The notes below the pieces were generated by a model. It was not told the origin of the DNA. It worked only from the letters and a program-made list of their open reading frames with translations, and made no database searches. Of a stretch of DNA of 64,000 nucleotides, positions 36,273 through 44,470 are shown piece by piece. The stretch comes from Tardiphaga sp051811025. GTDB taxonomy: Bacteria; Pseudomonadota; Alphaproteobacteria; Rhizobiales; Xanthobacteraceae. The stretch is from the NCBI RefSeq assembly GCF_051811025.1, contig NZ_JBPWQE010000001.1, forward strand, positions 4,154,001-4,218,000. The letters are read 5' to 3'. The position numbers were made by a program, and so were the translations under genes. Each line of letters begins with the position of its first letter. The first letter of the stretch is position 1.

Positions 36273-37127
36273 ATGATCACAATTCCTCAACTGACAGCGC
36301 AAGCTCTTGGCTCGTTTCTGGCGCAGGAAACCGAAGGCCGCTTCCGCTCCTCGCATTCCGATTTGATAAAATTGCTGCCCTTTGCCGCCAGGCTGGCATT
36401 GGAGTGCATCGGGAACAGTGATGCACTCTATCATAATATAGAGCACACCATGCTGGTTACGCTGGTCGGGAACGATATTCTGGCGGGCCGCGCGCTGCAA
36501 CGGACCACCACCGCAGCCGACTATGCGAACTTCATTATGGCCTGCCTAACCCATGACATTGGATATGTGCGGGGCATTCTCCAGGGCGATGAAGACGGCG
36601 CTTACGTTGCGGACCTTACTGGGCGCAAAATTGAATTGCCGGTTGGATCCTCCGATGCAGCGCTCGCACCATACCATGTCGACCGCTCAAAGCTCTTCGT
36701 GATTGAGCGGCTCCATGCCGTAGAGGAAGTCGACGCCGCCCGGATTGCCCGGGCCATCGAATACACGCGCTTTCCCTACGTCGATGCAGCAAACGGAGAA
36801 GGTGATGACCTCGACGAGGAAGAAGGATTGCTGTTGCGTGCCGCTGATCTGATTGGCCAGCTCGGCGATCCTAATTACATAAGGAAATCAAATGCTCTGT
36901 TCCATGAATTCGAGGAGATCGGACTGAACAAAGCACTCGGTTATGCAACGCCGGCTGACATCGTCTATAAATTTCCTCAGTTCTACTGGACCAACGTTGC
37001 ACCACAGATCCAGCTCGCGATCCGCTATCTCAATGTTACCTCTAGCGGCCGGCAGTGGATCGCCAGCCTGCACAGCAATATTTTTCGGGCTGAGCGCGAG
37101 GTGAACCTATCGGGGCCGCAGAGATAG
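36273..37127 (+). CDS. HD-domain phosphohydrolase-like protein
   Basis: 284 residues. HD-type metal ligands are visible: His54 and His58 in YHNIEHTMLV, His94-Asp95 in CLTHDIGY, and a later Asp in LLRAADLIGQLGDP. The spacing is that of PDEase/HD hydrolases acting on cyclic or other nucleotides. No signal peptide. A compact acidic linker (GDDLDEEEGLL) lies before the last Asp. Substrate unknown; possible signalling nucleotide turnover. Confidence 0.8.
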   Translation: MITIPQLTAQALGSFLAQETEGRFRSSHSDLIKLLPFAARLALECIGNSDALYHNIEHTMLVTLVGNDILAGRALQRTTTAADYANFIMACLTHDIGYVRGILQGDEDGAYVADLTGRKIELPVGSSDAALAPYHVDRSKLFVIERLHAVEEVDAARIARAIEYTRFPYVDAANGEGDDLDEEEGLLLRAADLIGQLGDPNYIRKSNALFHEFEEIGLNKALGYATPADIVYKFPQFYWTNVAPQIQLAIRYLNVTSSGRQWIASLHSNIFRAEREVNLSGPQR

Positions 37128-37149
37128 GCGCTCACGTACTCCCCCGGTA

Positions 37150-37479
37150 ATGGACCCGCTCTCGACCTCCATTTTTTGCGTTTCCTATGTATCCGCAAAT
37201 CAGCGACCTTGGTTGAACTCAGGCGATAGACCCGATCCGACGTCGTCTGATTATCAGTACACGACTTGGAAAGAGATTATAGGAGCGGAACAAACTTCAC
37301 TGTCGATACCTTTCACGGCATTTCTAGCCCGCATCAGGAAGCTCATCATCGCCGATGATTCAGAGCACTGCACCGCCATTGAGCGCGGCTTCCGCGACGG
37401 ATCTTTGCGCCAGCCCGTAAGCCCCATGTCGGACGCCGAATTGGGCGAAGCCATAGCGGAGCAACGGGCGCCCTACTAA
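37150..37479 (+). CDS. Possible short hypothetical protein
   Basis: Up to 109 residues. The latter two thirds (SIPFTAFLARIRKLIIADD, AIERGFRDGSLRQP, MSDAELGEAIAEQRAP) look protein-like; the first third does not. A start at a later codon is possible. A hairpin with T-rich tail follows 23 bp after the stop, which supports a real transcript. I do not recognise the family. Confidence 0.4.
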   Translation: MDPLSTSIFCVSYVSANQRPWLNSGDRPDPTSSDYQYTTWKEIIGAEQTSLSIPFTAFLARIRKLIIADDSEHCTAIERGFRDGSLRQPVSPMSDAELGEAIAEQRAPY

Positions 37480-37501
37480 CGGGAATATGAAAATATTGGA
37501 T

Positions 37502-37545
37502 GGCCGCTTCAACCCAAAGAAGTAAGGCGGCCTATTTGGTTTTTG
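37502..37545 (+). terminator. Hairpin with T-rich tail
   Basis: GGCCGC (37502-37507) pairs with GCGGCC (37527-37532), followed by TATTTGGTTTTT. The loop of about 19 nt is long, but position just after the 37150-37479 frame fits a terminator. The T-rich tail merges with the conserved leader described next. Confidence 0.45.
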
Positions 37546-37565
37546 GCACAAAGTGCACAGGACTT
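37540..37565 (+). repeat. Conserved 26-bp leader element, copy 1
   Basis: A 26-bp stretch around TTTTTGGCACAAAGTGCACA is identical to the one at 44608-44633 (opposite strand). Each lies about 46-49 bp upstream of a copy of the same micro-ORF. It contains the short palindrome GCAC-AAA-GTGC. It may be a promoter or an operator; no standard -35/-10 pair is convincing. Confidence 0.6.
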
Positions 37566-37611
37566 TCCCGAAGGCGGGTCATAAAATGCTCCCTCATCTG
37601 AGGGAGCTGCC

Positions 37612-37701
37612 GTGTCAAAAGAACACCTTTATAGCGCCTTCGTCATCGTGGCTGGGCTAATCCCTGTCGTGATAGTCGCAGCCGTCGTGTTCATAAAGTA
37701 A
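37612..37701 (+). CDS. 29-residue single-pass membrane micro-protein, intact copy
   Basis: GTG start, 29 codons then TAA. The peptide is a charged MSKEHLYS head, a hydrophobic helix (FVIVAGLIPVVIVAAVVF) and a Lys end, a typical small membrane protein. Support that it is real: a second copy at 44471-44559 and a third divergent copy at 45312 share the MSKEH/MTKEH head, the 26-bp leader is shared with copy 2, and a hairpin terminator starts 2 bp after the stop. Function unknown. Too short for usual gene callers. Confidence 0.65.
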   Translation: MSKEHLYSAFVIVAGLIPVVIVAAVVFIK

Positions 37702-37702
37702 A

Positions 37703-37732
37703 GCCGCCTCAGTAGGCGGCCTCTTTCATTTT
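37703..37732 (+). terminator. Rho-independent-type terminator after the micro-ORF
   Basis: GCCGCCT-CAGT-AGGCGGC, a perfect 7-bp stem (37703-37720), followed by CTCTTTCATTTT. It begins 2 bp after the stop codon of the 29-residue ORF. Confidence 0.65.
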
Positions 37733-37909
37733 GCCCGCCTCGACTTCGTTCATCCCGCGTCCATTAGCGCCACGATATCTCATAGTGATTTTTGCAGATA
37801 AGGACCTGAGGGGGCCTCGGTCTCCAAGCATATCTTCCCAATCGGCATCGCTTATTCTGGGGAATTTTCGTCTCAAGCAATTATCAAGATCTCGTTCAAC
37901 CATGACCAA
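37709..37909 (-). CDS. Possible short hypothetical protein
   Basis: 66 residues. The segment RKFPRISDADWEDMLGD looks protein-like, but the frame ends inside the terminator of the opposite strand and I see no clear ribosome site. It may be a remnant of a longer gene. No function recognised. Confidence 0.3.
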   Translation of the reverse strand: MVMVERDLDNCLRRKFPRISDADWEDMLGDRGPLRSLSAKITMRYRGANGRGMNEVEAGKMKEAAY

Positions 37910-37947
37910 TTACGGCTTTGCTTCATCGTTGCGCAGCGCTGCGCCGT

Positions 37948-38028
37948 GCCCATGCAAAGGAGATGAAACGAAATGTCCGTTAAAAAGAAAACACCACCAA
38001 ACACCGGCAGCAGTTCGCCGTAGGCGTG
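37948..38028 (+). pseudogene. Vestige of a brnT-brnA junction
   Basis: The stretch containing CCCATGCAAAGGAGATGAAA, followed by CGAAATGTCCG and AAGAAAACACCACCA, matches the end of brnT and start of brnA at 60398-60452 almost base for base. Here the toxin frame upstream is gone and the antitoxin frame reads MSVKKKTPP and stops after 16 codons. This is a deletion remnant of a second BrnTA module. Confidence 0.7.
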
Positions 38029-38049
38029 CACGCCGCTGCATATAACTCA

Positions 38050-38131
38050 AAGCCGCCATTGTGGACCACCTTTGTGGGCTACGTTTGTGTAGCAAGGTGG
38101 CCTCTCTAAGCTCATGATTGCTTAGAGTTTT
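38050..38131 (+). ncRNA. Candidate structured small RNA with terminator
   Basis: Two-tier stem: CCACCTT (38066-38072) pairs with AAGGTGG (38094-38100), and inside it GCTAC (38078-38082) pairs with GTAGC (38089-38093). A second hairpin CTCTAAGC / GCTTAGAG (38104-38127, 8 bp) is followed by TTTT and a T-rich tail, a good intrinsic terminator. No ORF is convincing here. It may be an sRNA or the structured 3' end of a message. Confidence 0.5.
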
Positions 38132-38341
38132 CAGCTTTTCAATGGTTTAGATGAGGATGGCGCTCCGTAAGGGATACGGCTGACCGGCAAAAAACCAAAT
38201 TCACCAACGAAATCAATAGGCGAAACTCCGGAATGGTGGGCATGTAGGACATCATGTAGGACGCCGCAAAAACCGGTTTGTTCTCGTCTCGTTCACGGTC
38301 TATCGTGGGCGCATCATGTCCCCGAAACACACCCGACGCTG

Positions 38342-38764
38342 TTGTCCGGCGGCGACCGCAAGGCTCTGAATAAAGAGCTGACGAAGGCGCGCGGCGTGAC
38401 ACTGATGCTTGCCCGCCAGTCGGACGAGTTGCGTGCGAAGGGTGAGGCCCTGATCCGTGAAGCCGACAAGCTGTCCTGCGAAAGCTGGAACGAGCGAATG
38501 TGGGCGGACGGCGAGCCGATCGACCCGTCACCAACCGTCGACCAAGCGTTGAACGGCGGCTTCCCATGGCTCGAAATCGAATGTTCAAGATGTCGGATCA
38601 AGCGCGACGTCAGCCTGGCTGAACTCCCGCATGTCGACACGACGTGCATCCACGATCTAGCCACCCGCCTGCGCTGCGAGCGCTGCGCGAAAGCAAAAAA
38701 GCGCCCTCTGGCGACATTGCTGCAGTTGGCGCCTGGACGACGGCACGCCCCGGAGGCGCCGTGA
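38342..38764 (+). CDS. Conserved hypothetical protein with Cys-pair (zinc-ribbon-like) C-terminus
   Basis: 140 residues as read from TTG 38342. Helical N-terminus (ALNKELTKARGVTLMLARQ), then GGFPWLEIECSRCRIKRDV and LRCERCAKAKKRP, two CxxC pairs that could bind zinc. An ATG at 38316 (MSPKHTRR...) lies in another frame and resembles the expected N-terminus, so a frameshift near 38340 is possible. Forms an operon with the next gene (TGATG overlap). Function unknown; often seen in rhizobial accessory regions. Confidence 0.7.
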   Translation: MSGGDRKALNKELTKARGVTLMLARQSDELRAKGEALIREADKLSCESWNERMWADGEPIDPSPTVDQALNGGFPWLEIECSRCRIKRDVSLAELPHVDTTCIHDLATRLRCERCAKAKKRPLATLLQLAPGRRHAPEAP

Positions 38765-39213
38765 TGCCGGAGCTGACGCGGCGACGCACCGACGATCGTT
38801 TGGAGACTTGGGAAATCTGGTGCCGCGACGTGCACGTCGGCACCATCGCCCGGCAGGATTGGGATCCGAACCCCGAACGGTCGGAAATCTGGAAGTGGTC
38901 CTGCGGCTTCTATCCGCTCCATCGTGAAGAATGCTTCAGGGGTGACGCACCAGACTTCGAGACGGCCCGCGCCGAATTCGATGCAGCATGGAAGGTGTTC
39001 CTGCCGAAGCGCACCGAAGCGGAGTTCGAGGCGTGGCGCCGGCAGAAACAGTGGGCCGCCAACAAATACGCGCTATGGGATGCCGGATATCGCAACAAGC
39101 TGGGTCGAGGCCCGATCCGGTGCGCATGTGGCGCGATGTTCAACCCGGGCATCCACAAAGAAACCATGGCCCATATCCAACACATCACCTCCCTCGCCTG
39201 GAAAATTGCTTGA
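38764..39213 (+). CDS. Conserved hypothetical protein
   Basis: 149 residues; the ATG overlaps the preceding stop (TGATG). The N-terminal half (LETWEIWCRDVHVGTIARQ, PLHREECFRGDAPDFETARA) and the C-terminus (RCACGAMFNPGIHKETMAHI) contain Cys/His residues suggesting a metal site. Known to me as a frequent neighbour of the preceding zinc-ribbon-like protein in Bradyrhizobium; function not known. Its stop overlaps the FixK-type box of the next gene. Confidence 0.72.
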   Translation: MPELTRRRTDDRLETWEIWCRDVHVGTIARQDWDPNPERSEIWKWSCGFYPLHREECFRGDAPDFETARAEFDAAWKVFLPKRTEAEFEAWRRQKQWAANKYALWDAGYRNKLGRGPIRCACGAMFNPGIHKETMAHIQHITSLAWKIA

Positions 39214-39223
39214 TCTAGGTCAA
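39210..39223. promoter_or_regulatory. FixK/FNR-type box upstream of 39284 gene
   Basis: TTGATCTAGGTCAA, identical to the box before the DUF3141-pta-ackA operon. Centre is about 67 bp upstream of the ATG at 39284. Confidence 0.72.
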
Positions 39224-39283
39224 CGTAATCTCCGCTGCCAAATTAAAGATGAGAGATGGGGATGGGCAACGGAGGAAGTAGGC

Positions 39284-39628
39284 ATGAGGACGACTACTCT
39301 GCGAACAACGATAATTGCTGCGGCAAGCCTGGCATCTGCGACGCTGCTGTCGCCGGGCTGGACTGAGCAAGGTGGTCTATCGCTGACAGTCAGTCAGGCG
39401 GAGGCACAGACCCGCGTCTACATCAGGAGAGGTTATCTCGGGAGTGACTACTACACTGCGACTGGCCTTCCTTGGTACGCTGTGAGGGCCCACTATTATA
39501 ATGGGCCATGGAGCGGCGCCGGATTCAGCTACGCAGGCTGGAGCGACTACGCTGCGCGCAATGGTATCGGCTGCACGCCCGGCACCGCGATCAAGGGCGG
39601 CGATGGCATCATGTATAACTGTCAGTAA
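39284..39628 (+). CDS. Small secreted protein
   Basis: 114 residues from ATG 39284 with GGAGG about 9 bases upstream. N-terminal signal sequence to about residue 40 (ends SQAEAQTR). The mature part is aromatic-rich (YIRRGYLGSDYYTATGLPWY, GWSDYAARNGIGC) with two cysteines. No family recognised. The strong ribosome site and FixK-type box support it as a regulated secreted protein. Confidence 0.72.
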   Translation: MRTTTLRTTIIAAASLASATLLSPGWTEQGGLSLTVSQAEAQTRVYIRRGYLGSDYYTATGLPWYAVRAHYYNGPWSGAGFSYAGWSDYAARNGIGCTPGTAIKGGDGIMYNCQ

Positions 39629-39742
39629 GTCGAGGGTGTTGGACTGGGTGAGATTATCCACTCAGTCCAGCAAACTTCCGCTAATGGGACGGTCTGCTTC
39701 CGCCCCACCCCGGCGGTCCTCGGCGTTAATTCGTAACAGTGC

Positions 39743-40036
39743 TTATCGCCAGTTTTTTTGCATCGCGTTCATAACGGTGTAGGTCTTATTTTTTTTGCAG
39801 TACTCTGTGACTACCTTAACGTTCCGTTTGACGTACCGCAGATCCAGCTCGTTGAGGTTTTTGGTCGCGCTGAAATAGCCGCTCATCCACCAGCCGATCA
39901 GAGCTTGGCGTTCAGTATCCGTCTTCAGGAATTGCCCGCAAGTGATCTGCGAAAGATCAATCACGACTTGCGCGTTGACCGGCGATATCGGCGTGCCGAT
40001 CAGCACAAGGCAGCATGACGCGATGTATCTGTTCAT
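39743..40036 (-). CDS. HdeA/HdeB-family periplasmic chaperone-like protein
   Basis: 97 residues with signal peptide (ends SPVNAQV). The mature part is VIDLSQITCGQFLKTDTER, GWWMSGYFSA and a second cysteine in VTEYCKKN, the two-Cys HdeA/HdeB pattern. Family members prevent periplasmic protein aggregation in acid. It follows another member by 25 bp, so the pair is one operon. Confidence 0.85.
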   Translation of the reverse strand: MNRYIASCCLVLIGTPISPVNAQVVIDLSQITCGQFLKTDTERQALIGWWMSGYFSATKNLNELDLRYVKRNVKVVTEYCKKNKTYTVMNAMQKNWR

Positions 40037-40061
40037 ACCTTCCCCATTTCTCTTGTGACAC

Positions 40062-40352
40062 CTATCGGCTTGTCGCCCGCTGAAGTCCCGACATAACCGT
40101 TTGCGTTGGATTGGAAGCGCACCAGGACTTTAAGTTGGCGACGTTCCGGGCATACGCATCCAGATCCACATAGACATAGCCGGACTTCTGATTGAACCAA
40201 CCACTCATCCATGCCGAGAAAACGGCAGAGTCCGACGCAGACAGAGCCAGGTACTGCGCGCAACTGACCCGCGCCATGTCCAAGGACACTTGAGCTTGTG
40301 CCACCGATGTGAAGACCAGGCCAATGAGCGAGAGGTAGGACAGCTTCTTCAT
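40062..40352 (-). CDS. HdeA/HdeB-family periplasmic chaperone-like protein
   Basis: 96 residues from ATG 40352 (AAGGAG upstream). Signal peptide ends SVAQAQVS. Core VSLDMARVSCAQYLALSASD, AWMSGWFNQKSG and LKSWCASNPTQTV keep the two-Cys HdeA pattern. First gene of a tandem pair with the member at 39743-40036; the two are diverged paralogues. A FixK-type box lies about 55 bp upstream. Confidence 0.85.
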   Translation of the reverse strand: MKKLSYLSLIGLVFTSVAQAQVSLDMARVSCAQYLALSASDSAVFSAWMSGWFNQKSGYVYVDLDAYARNVANLKSWCASNPTQTVMSGLQRATSR

Positions 40353-40400
40353 GATGCACTCCTTATGCGAAACACCTTCTTGATGTCGCCGGAGCAAACG

Positions 40401-40414
40401 TTGATCTATCTCAA
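40401..40414. promoter_or_regulatory. FixK/FNR-type box upstream of the HdeA-like pair
   Basis: TTGATCTATCTCAA: left half perfect, right half CTCAA. Centre is 55 bp from the start at 40352 (minus) and 76 bp from the start at 40483 (plus). Confidence 0.6.
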
Positions 40415-40482
40415 GAGTAGGCCCCACATTTCGTAGGCAACAGTGACGGAGGTTTTGACTGCACCGCCCGTGGAGAGGAAAA

Positions 40483-40722
40483 ATGTTCAGATCAACCGCA
40501 CTGGCCTTGCTAGGGCTATCAATGGCATCTTCGGCGTATGGTATGACGCTGCCCCCCCTTCCTGGACCAAACGCCATGGTCATCGAAATCGCAATCGGAT
40601 GCGGCCCCGGCAGAACCCGAATAGACGGTGTATGCGTCGCGCGAACGACCGTTCGACAAACTCGCCGCGCGGTTCGCAGGTGTGTGCGATGGCAGGCCGG
40701 CGTCTGCGCTTTATACCAGTGA
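40483..40722 (+). CDS. Small secreted Arg/Cys protein
   Basis: 79 residues, GAGAGG just upstream. Signal peptide ends near SSAYGMT. The mature part has GCGPGRTRIDGVCVARTTVR and RRCVRWQAGVC: four cysteines in a basic background, a pattern I recognise from short Bradyrhizobium proteins of unknown role. Divergent from the HdeA-like pair around a shared FixK-type box. Confidence 0.7.
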   Translation: MFRSTALALLGLSMASSAYGMTLPPLPGPNAMVIEIAIGCGPGRTRIDGVCVARTTVRQTRRAVRRCVRWQAGVCALYQ

Positions 40723-40862
40723 CAGCTCAGTTCCGAGCCTGATCGCGGCAGTGGTGCGATTCACTTCGTCAGCAAACGGAGGACGCAGACATCGCCACGA
40801 CTGAAGGGCGTTCGTCGAGTAGAGGTCAGCCGCTGGCACGTCGCGCGTGGAAAACCGTTTCA

Positions 40863-40876
40863 TTGACTTGGGTCAA
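40863..40876. promoter_or_regulatory. FixK/FNR-type box
   Basis: TTGACTTGGGTCAA, a symmetrical TTGAC-N4-GTCAA site. The next plausible start is at 41010, about 140 bp away. Confidence 0.5.
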
Positions 40877-41009
40877 CGAGCCATCGCGGATGCTGTGGCC
40901 GATGACTTCGTAAGAAAATATCCGTTGACCGCGTTCGACTTGGCCGGAGAGCCCCTTAGCGAAAATCCCGGTTATTCGAGCAAATCTCGTCGTACCGTCT
41001 GGACTAAAC

Positions 41010-41276
41010 ATGACTTGCGTCTGGTATGTCACCTTTGAAGTACCTAGAAGCGGTACGTTGTTACAACGGCGAAATCCCCGACTGAGCAAGATCTTTGAAA
41101 CCGAGGCGGAAGCGAAGGCGTTTGCGCGACGGAAGTTCGACGCAGGTCTGATCGTGACCGCGGGCACTATCAATCCCTATCGTCCGAGAGTGGCAATTCC
41201 GTCGGAGAAGATTCTTGCATGGTTTGAAGCGCGCGACACGGTCGATCAATCAGACGAGAACGGCTCGCCGACTTAG
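41010..41276 (+). CDS. Short conserved hypothetical protein
   Basis: 88 residues, cytosolic. Core LSKIFETEAEAKAFARRKFD and GLIVTAGTINPYRPRVAIPS is a pattern I recall from many short Bradyrhizobium proteins. No catalytic motif. The 5' end is uncertain because another frame starting at 40847 overlaps it; that frame looks non-coding. Confidence 0.62.
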   Translation: MTCVWYVTFEVPRSGTLLQRRNPRLSKIFETEAEAKAFARRKFDAGLIVTAGTINPYRPRVAIPSEKILAWFEARDTVDQSDENGSPT

Positions 41277-41537
41277 AACGGCGGTGGAATACGCCGCACT
41301 ATCTCGCTCGATGCGGACCCTTCATTCCTGCAACCGATAGCCATTCCAGGTCCGTCGCACTGTGCTCTGGTAGGCGTTCAGAACGTTCGGCTCTAATAGC
41401 AGGACGAGCAGCAATTCAAAATCACCCGCCGGAATAATAGTCTTGAGTGTTGCCATTCTGGCACGGGTCATCCAGCCCGCGACGCCTATGTTGCGCGAAC
41501 AATGACCCGTTCTTCTGAAGAAGTAAGGATGCAGATC

Positions 41538-42287
41538 ATGAAAAGGCACTTACTAGCTACGATCGGTCTTGTTGCGATGTCAGCACCTGCTATGGCCGCT
41601 GATCTTCCTGCGCGTGCGTACAAAGCACCACCGGTTCTCGTTGCCACCGTTTATGACTGGACCGGTTTTTATATAGGCATCAATGGCGGCTGGGGATCCA
41701 GTCGTAATTGCTGGGGTATCGTCCCATTGACCGGTGCAACGATCGCAGACGGCTGTGCCGATCGCTCGGGAGGCGTTTTTGGTGGTCAGGTTGGCTATCG
41801 TTGGCAGTCCGGCCAGTTTGTCTTCGGCCTGGAAGGTCAGGGCGACTGGGCAGATCTCACCGGCTCCAGCGTGAGTACGCTCAATCCTGTCTATTCAACC
41901 GGCGTCAAAGTGGATGCCCTCGGGCTCATTACAGGCCAGATCGGTTATGCTTGGAATGCCTCCCTCTTCTACCTGAAGGGCGGCGCTGCGACCGCAAGGA
42001 GCAGACTGGACGTATGGAATACGGCGAGCGGCATCAACGTGGCGTCGGCTAGCGCAACTCGATGGGGCGGCGTCGTTGGCGTCGGATGGGAATATGGCTT
42101 CGCACCGAACTGGTCGTTCGGTATCGAATACGATCGTCTCTTCATGGGGGATGCAAATAACTCCTTCTCCGTTCCCAATCCCATTCTCGCCGGTGCAGCC
42201 AACCGAATCGGACAAGATATCGATCTGGTTACGCTCCGTATAAATTATCGCTTTGGCGGCCCGGGTAGTGTGGTTGCCAAATACTGA
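41538..42287 (+). CDS. Outer-membrane beta-barrel protein (Omp31/porin-like family)
   Basis: 249 residues from ATG 41538 (AAGGA 8 bases upstream; ATG 41529 in frame is an alternative). Signal peptide ends PAMAADLP. The mature part begins with the rhizobial OMP opening YDWTGFYIGINGGWGSS and continues as alternating beta strands, ending VTLRINYRFGGPG. Eight-stranded barrel expected. A hairpin follows the stop. Confidence 0.88.
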   Translation: MKRHLLATIGLVAMSAPAMAADLPARAYKAPPVLVATVYDWTGFYIGINGGWGSSRNCWGIVPLTGATIADGCADRSGGVFGGQVGYRWQSGQFVFGLEGQGDWADLTGSSVSTLNPVYSTGVKVDALGLITGQIGYAWNASLFYLKGGAATARSRLDVWNTASGINVASASATRWGGVVGVGWEYGFAPNWSFGIEYDRLFMGDANNSFSVPNPILAGAANRIGQDIDLVTLRINYRFGGPGSVVAKY

Positions 42288-42308
42288 ACAATCGACACAC
42301 GGATGCGC

Positions 42309-42335
42309 GGAGGGCCGGCCACACTCCGGCCCTCC
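42309..42335 (+). terminator. Strong GC hairpin after the OMP gene
   Basis: GGAGGGCCGG (42309-42318) pairs perfectly with CCGGCCCTCC (42326-42335), loop of 7. No T run follows, so termination may be weak or the hairpin may protect the message end. Confidence 0.55.
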
Positions 42336-42478
42336 ATAACGTCAGCGTTAGACCGACGTATTCACGGCGGTGAGTTACCCAGTTCTTCTTTGCCACAGAG
42401 CTGTGCCCATCTTTCAGATCATAGGCTCTTGCGATTGGCCGATACGTTGGGAAGAAGGCTCGGCCCGGCTCCGGTTCG

Positions 42479-43801
42479 TTACTTTGGTGTGGCAGTTAGC
42501 TGCGATCCAAACATCAGCCGACGATCGTGAATCAGGTTTTCCAAACGATGCGCTGCCACGTTTAGCGCAATGACATCGCGGGCCTCTTCATCGCCCGACA
42601 CTCGCTTCAGTTGTTGAGACTCAAGCACGCGGTCAATTTCGCGTTCAATTTCGTCGAGTTCAGCGTCGCTTTTGCTACTGCGGATACGCCGCCCAAGCGC
42701 ATAGAGGACATCCAGTGCTTCCTCGCGGGTCAGCGGGGGCCCGGCCCACAAGAACTTCCATGATGCAGCGAGTATGGACGCGAGTGCGCCCGCAACCATC
42801 GGCACCAGGAAGATAATATTACCCCATTTGTCCAAAAAACTTACTTGTGTACCATTGTAGAACGCAGCAGCACCTGGGTGTACCGGTAGATAGGCGGAAG
42901 CTTCTGTGTCGGGCGCCGAGACCTGAGCAAGAATCGGAAATTCCGCAATGAGATCGCGCCGTGCTTTCATCAGGGATTCTGTGAGATCTGCAACGAGCTC
43001 GCTACTCAACTTCTTTTGGGCAACCAGATAGAACGAGGTGCGCAGCGTCGTGATGTCCTCAGTCGGATTGGGCGGCGAGCCTCGCAGCGTGCCTTTTGGA
43101 AGATCGAAAGACTCATACGCTCGCTCCCTCTGGGCGATAGCGGGAGCTGACTCGATAGGAATCAGCGTTGGCCCGGATTTTCCGATCTGCGGGAACAGGC
43201 TACGCAGGAGTGACAAATACTTTTCCGAAAGCGGCATCACGGTCAGGATCGCGCGCACTTCCTTGGAGTCGATCATGCGCCGCACGTCGGCCACCCCGAT
43301 ATTCTTGAAGACGACACCCGATCGGGTGAGGTCATACTCGTCGGTCAAGACTTTCACGAGCCGATGGTTGATGTCGCCGCCAACTACTCCGATGGCGACG
43401 CGCTTCAAACCCGTGATGTCAGCGATAGCAGAACCCGGCGGCACCACAAGCAGAAGCACCGTGTGAGTCACAACGACAACCGCTTGTGCCTGTGAGAGGT
43501 CGCCGACATCGCCCCTCACCACGGCAAGATCAACCTTGCCGGAAGAAAATACTTCGGCCGCATCGGCAGCACCTGCCGTCTCCACCATGCTGAGTCGTAC
43601 CGGTGCCTTCTGCTGCGCAAGCTTACTGGCCAGTGCTGACACTAACCTGCTCGCCTCGCCATCCAACGAACCCACTGCAATGGTGAGGGTTTCAGGCCGG
43701 GTTTGCCAGTGCCAGGCGAACAAGCCAGCGCTCGCAATAAGAACGGCAGCACCTGAGACCAAGATCGTTCGCAACCAGATGGGCAGCCTAATCGCGTCCA
43801 T
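42479..43801 (-). CDS. TAXI-family TRAP transporter solute-receptor-like protein
   Basis: 440 residues from ATG 43801 (longer frame to 43879 possible). N-terminal membrane anchor (WLRTILVSGAAVLIASAGLF), then a TAXI receptor domain (LTIAVGSLDGEASRLVSAL, VDLAVVRGDVGDLSQAQAV, HPGAAAFYNG). A second helix near residue 340 (FLVPMVAGALASILAAS) and a charged cytoplasmic tail follow. The two anchors are typical of solitary TAXI proteins without TRAP permease genes, as here. Ligand unknown. Confidence 0.82.
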   Translation of the reverse strand: MDAIRLPIWLRTILVSGAAVLIASAGLFAWHWQTRPETLTIAVGSLDGEASRLVSALASKLAQQKAPVRLSMVETAGAADAAEVFSSGKVDLAVVRGDVGDLSQAQAVVVVTHTVLLLVVPPGSAIADITGLKRVAIGVVGGDINHRLVKVLTDEYDLTRSGVVFKNIGVADVRRMIDSKEVRAILTVMPLSEKYLSLLRSLFPQIGKSGPTLIPIESAPAIAQRERAYESFDLPKGTLRGSPPNPTEDITTLRTSFYLVAQKKLSSELVADLTESLMKARRDLIAEFPILAQVSAPDTEASAYLPVHPGAAAFYNGTQVSFLDKWGNIIFLVPMVAGALASILAASWKFLWAGPPLTREEALDVLYALGRRIRSSKSDAELDEIEREIDRVLESQQLKRVSGDEEARDVIALNVAAHRLENLIHDRRLMFGSQLTATPK

Positions 43802-43905
43802 GCTGCGTGTCTCGCGCCAAGAGATCTTCCGCTGCGGCGGAACAGAGAAATTGATAGTCTGCGAGTAGGGAACGACCAACTTTATTGGCCCGTTGACTAG
43901 GCGAG

Positions 43906-43919
43906 TTGATTCAGATCAA
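43906..43919. promoter_or_regulatory. FixK/FNR-type box upstream of the TAXI gene
   Basis: TTGATTCAGATCAA, full consensus, same 14-mer as at 36121. Centre is about 111 bp from the start at 43801, or 33 bp if translation begins at 43879; the latter spacing argues for the 43801 start. Confidence 0.7.
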
Positions 43920-44187
43920 GCTTAGAGCAACCAGTATTGGATCACCCCCTTCTCGACTGGGGCTGCTCGGCTAGTCCCATGTTATATTTTACGAACGCCG
44001 CGCCGCCCGCCGAAACTAATCTGGCAGATTGCGATCAGACGCAGTCTCGCGGTCTTGAGAAAACAATTCACGAGTTGCGGACTTGCTCGATCGCAACGAC
44101 GTTATCGAGGCCGTCGATCGCTTGCAGGAGAGCGCGGGCCTGCGCCTAGCCGAGTGGCCGCCCAATTATAGGGTTTGAGGTGCCCTG

Positions 44188-44379
44188 ATGCGCGACATCG
44201 AGATTGTTACCAAGGCGATGGAAGCCGCTCAACTCATCCTGCGAGATTATGCTCAGCTTGGACCGCGTGAAAAGCACGCCGTTCTGCAGCGTATGCTTGA
44301 GATAATGGAACACGAGCATGTCGTCGCGGCTCAGGCGAGGCTTCTGAAAGGCTACGGCCGGCTGAAGGCCGTTAGTTGA
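44188..44379 (+). CDS. Short helical hypothetical protein
   Basis: 63 residues with GAGGTG upstream of the ATG. Helical and charged (IVTKAMEAAQLILRDYAQLG, KHAVLQRMLEIMEHEHVVAA). No family recognised. Upstream of it, another frame (44080-44165) encodes a protein-like tail (DVIEAVDRLQESAGLRLAEW) without a start codon, so the area contains remnants. Confidence 0.45.
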   Translation: MRDIEIVTKAMEAAQLILRDYAQLGPREKHAVLQRMLEIMEHEHVVAAQARLLKGYGRLKAVS

Positions 44380-44470
44380 CACTTGATGAGCTGCCCTCGC
44401 GTTACTCTCGACTAGAAAGCTCTGCGTCTAGCATCGGCGCGCTCGATAAATTCGCCAGCAGAGCCGACCT

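Noticed and set aside
37540..37565. Sigma-54 promoter in the micro-ORF leader (TGGCAC start)
   Set aside because: The distance from GG to the following GC is two bases too short for a -24/-12 element.
41322..41456. 44-residue minus-strand frame (MATLKTIIPAGDFELL...)
   Set aside because: Protein-like but with no ribosome site or context; evidence too thin.
43937..44165. Possible gene before 44188
   Set aside because: Protein-like tail in one frame has no start codon and the neighbouring frame is not protein-like; at most a remnant.
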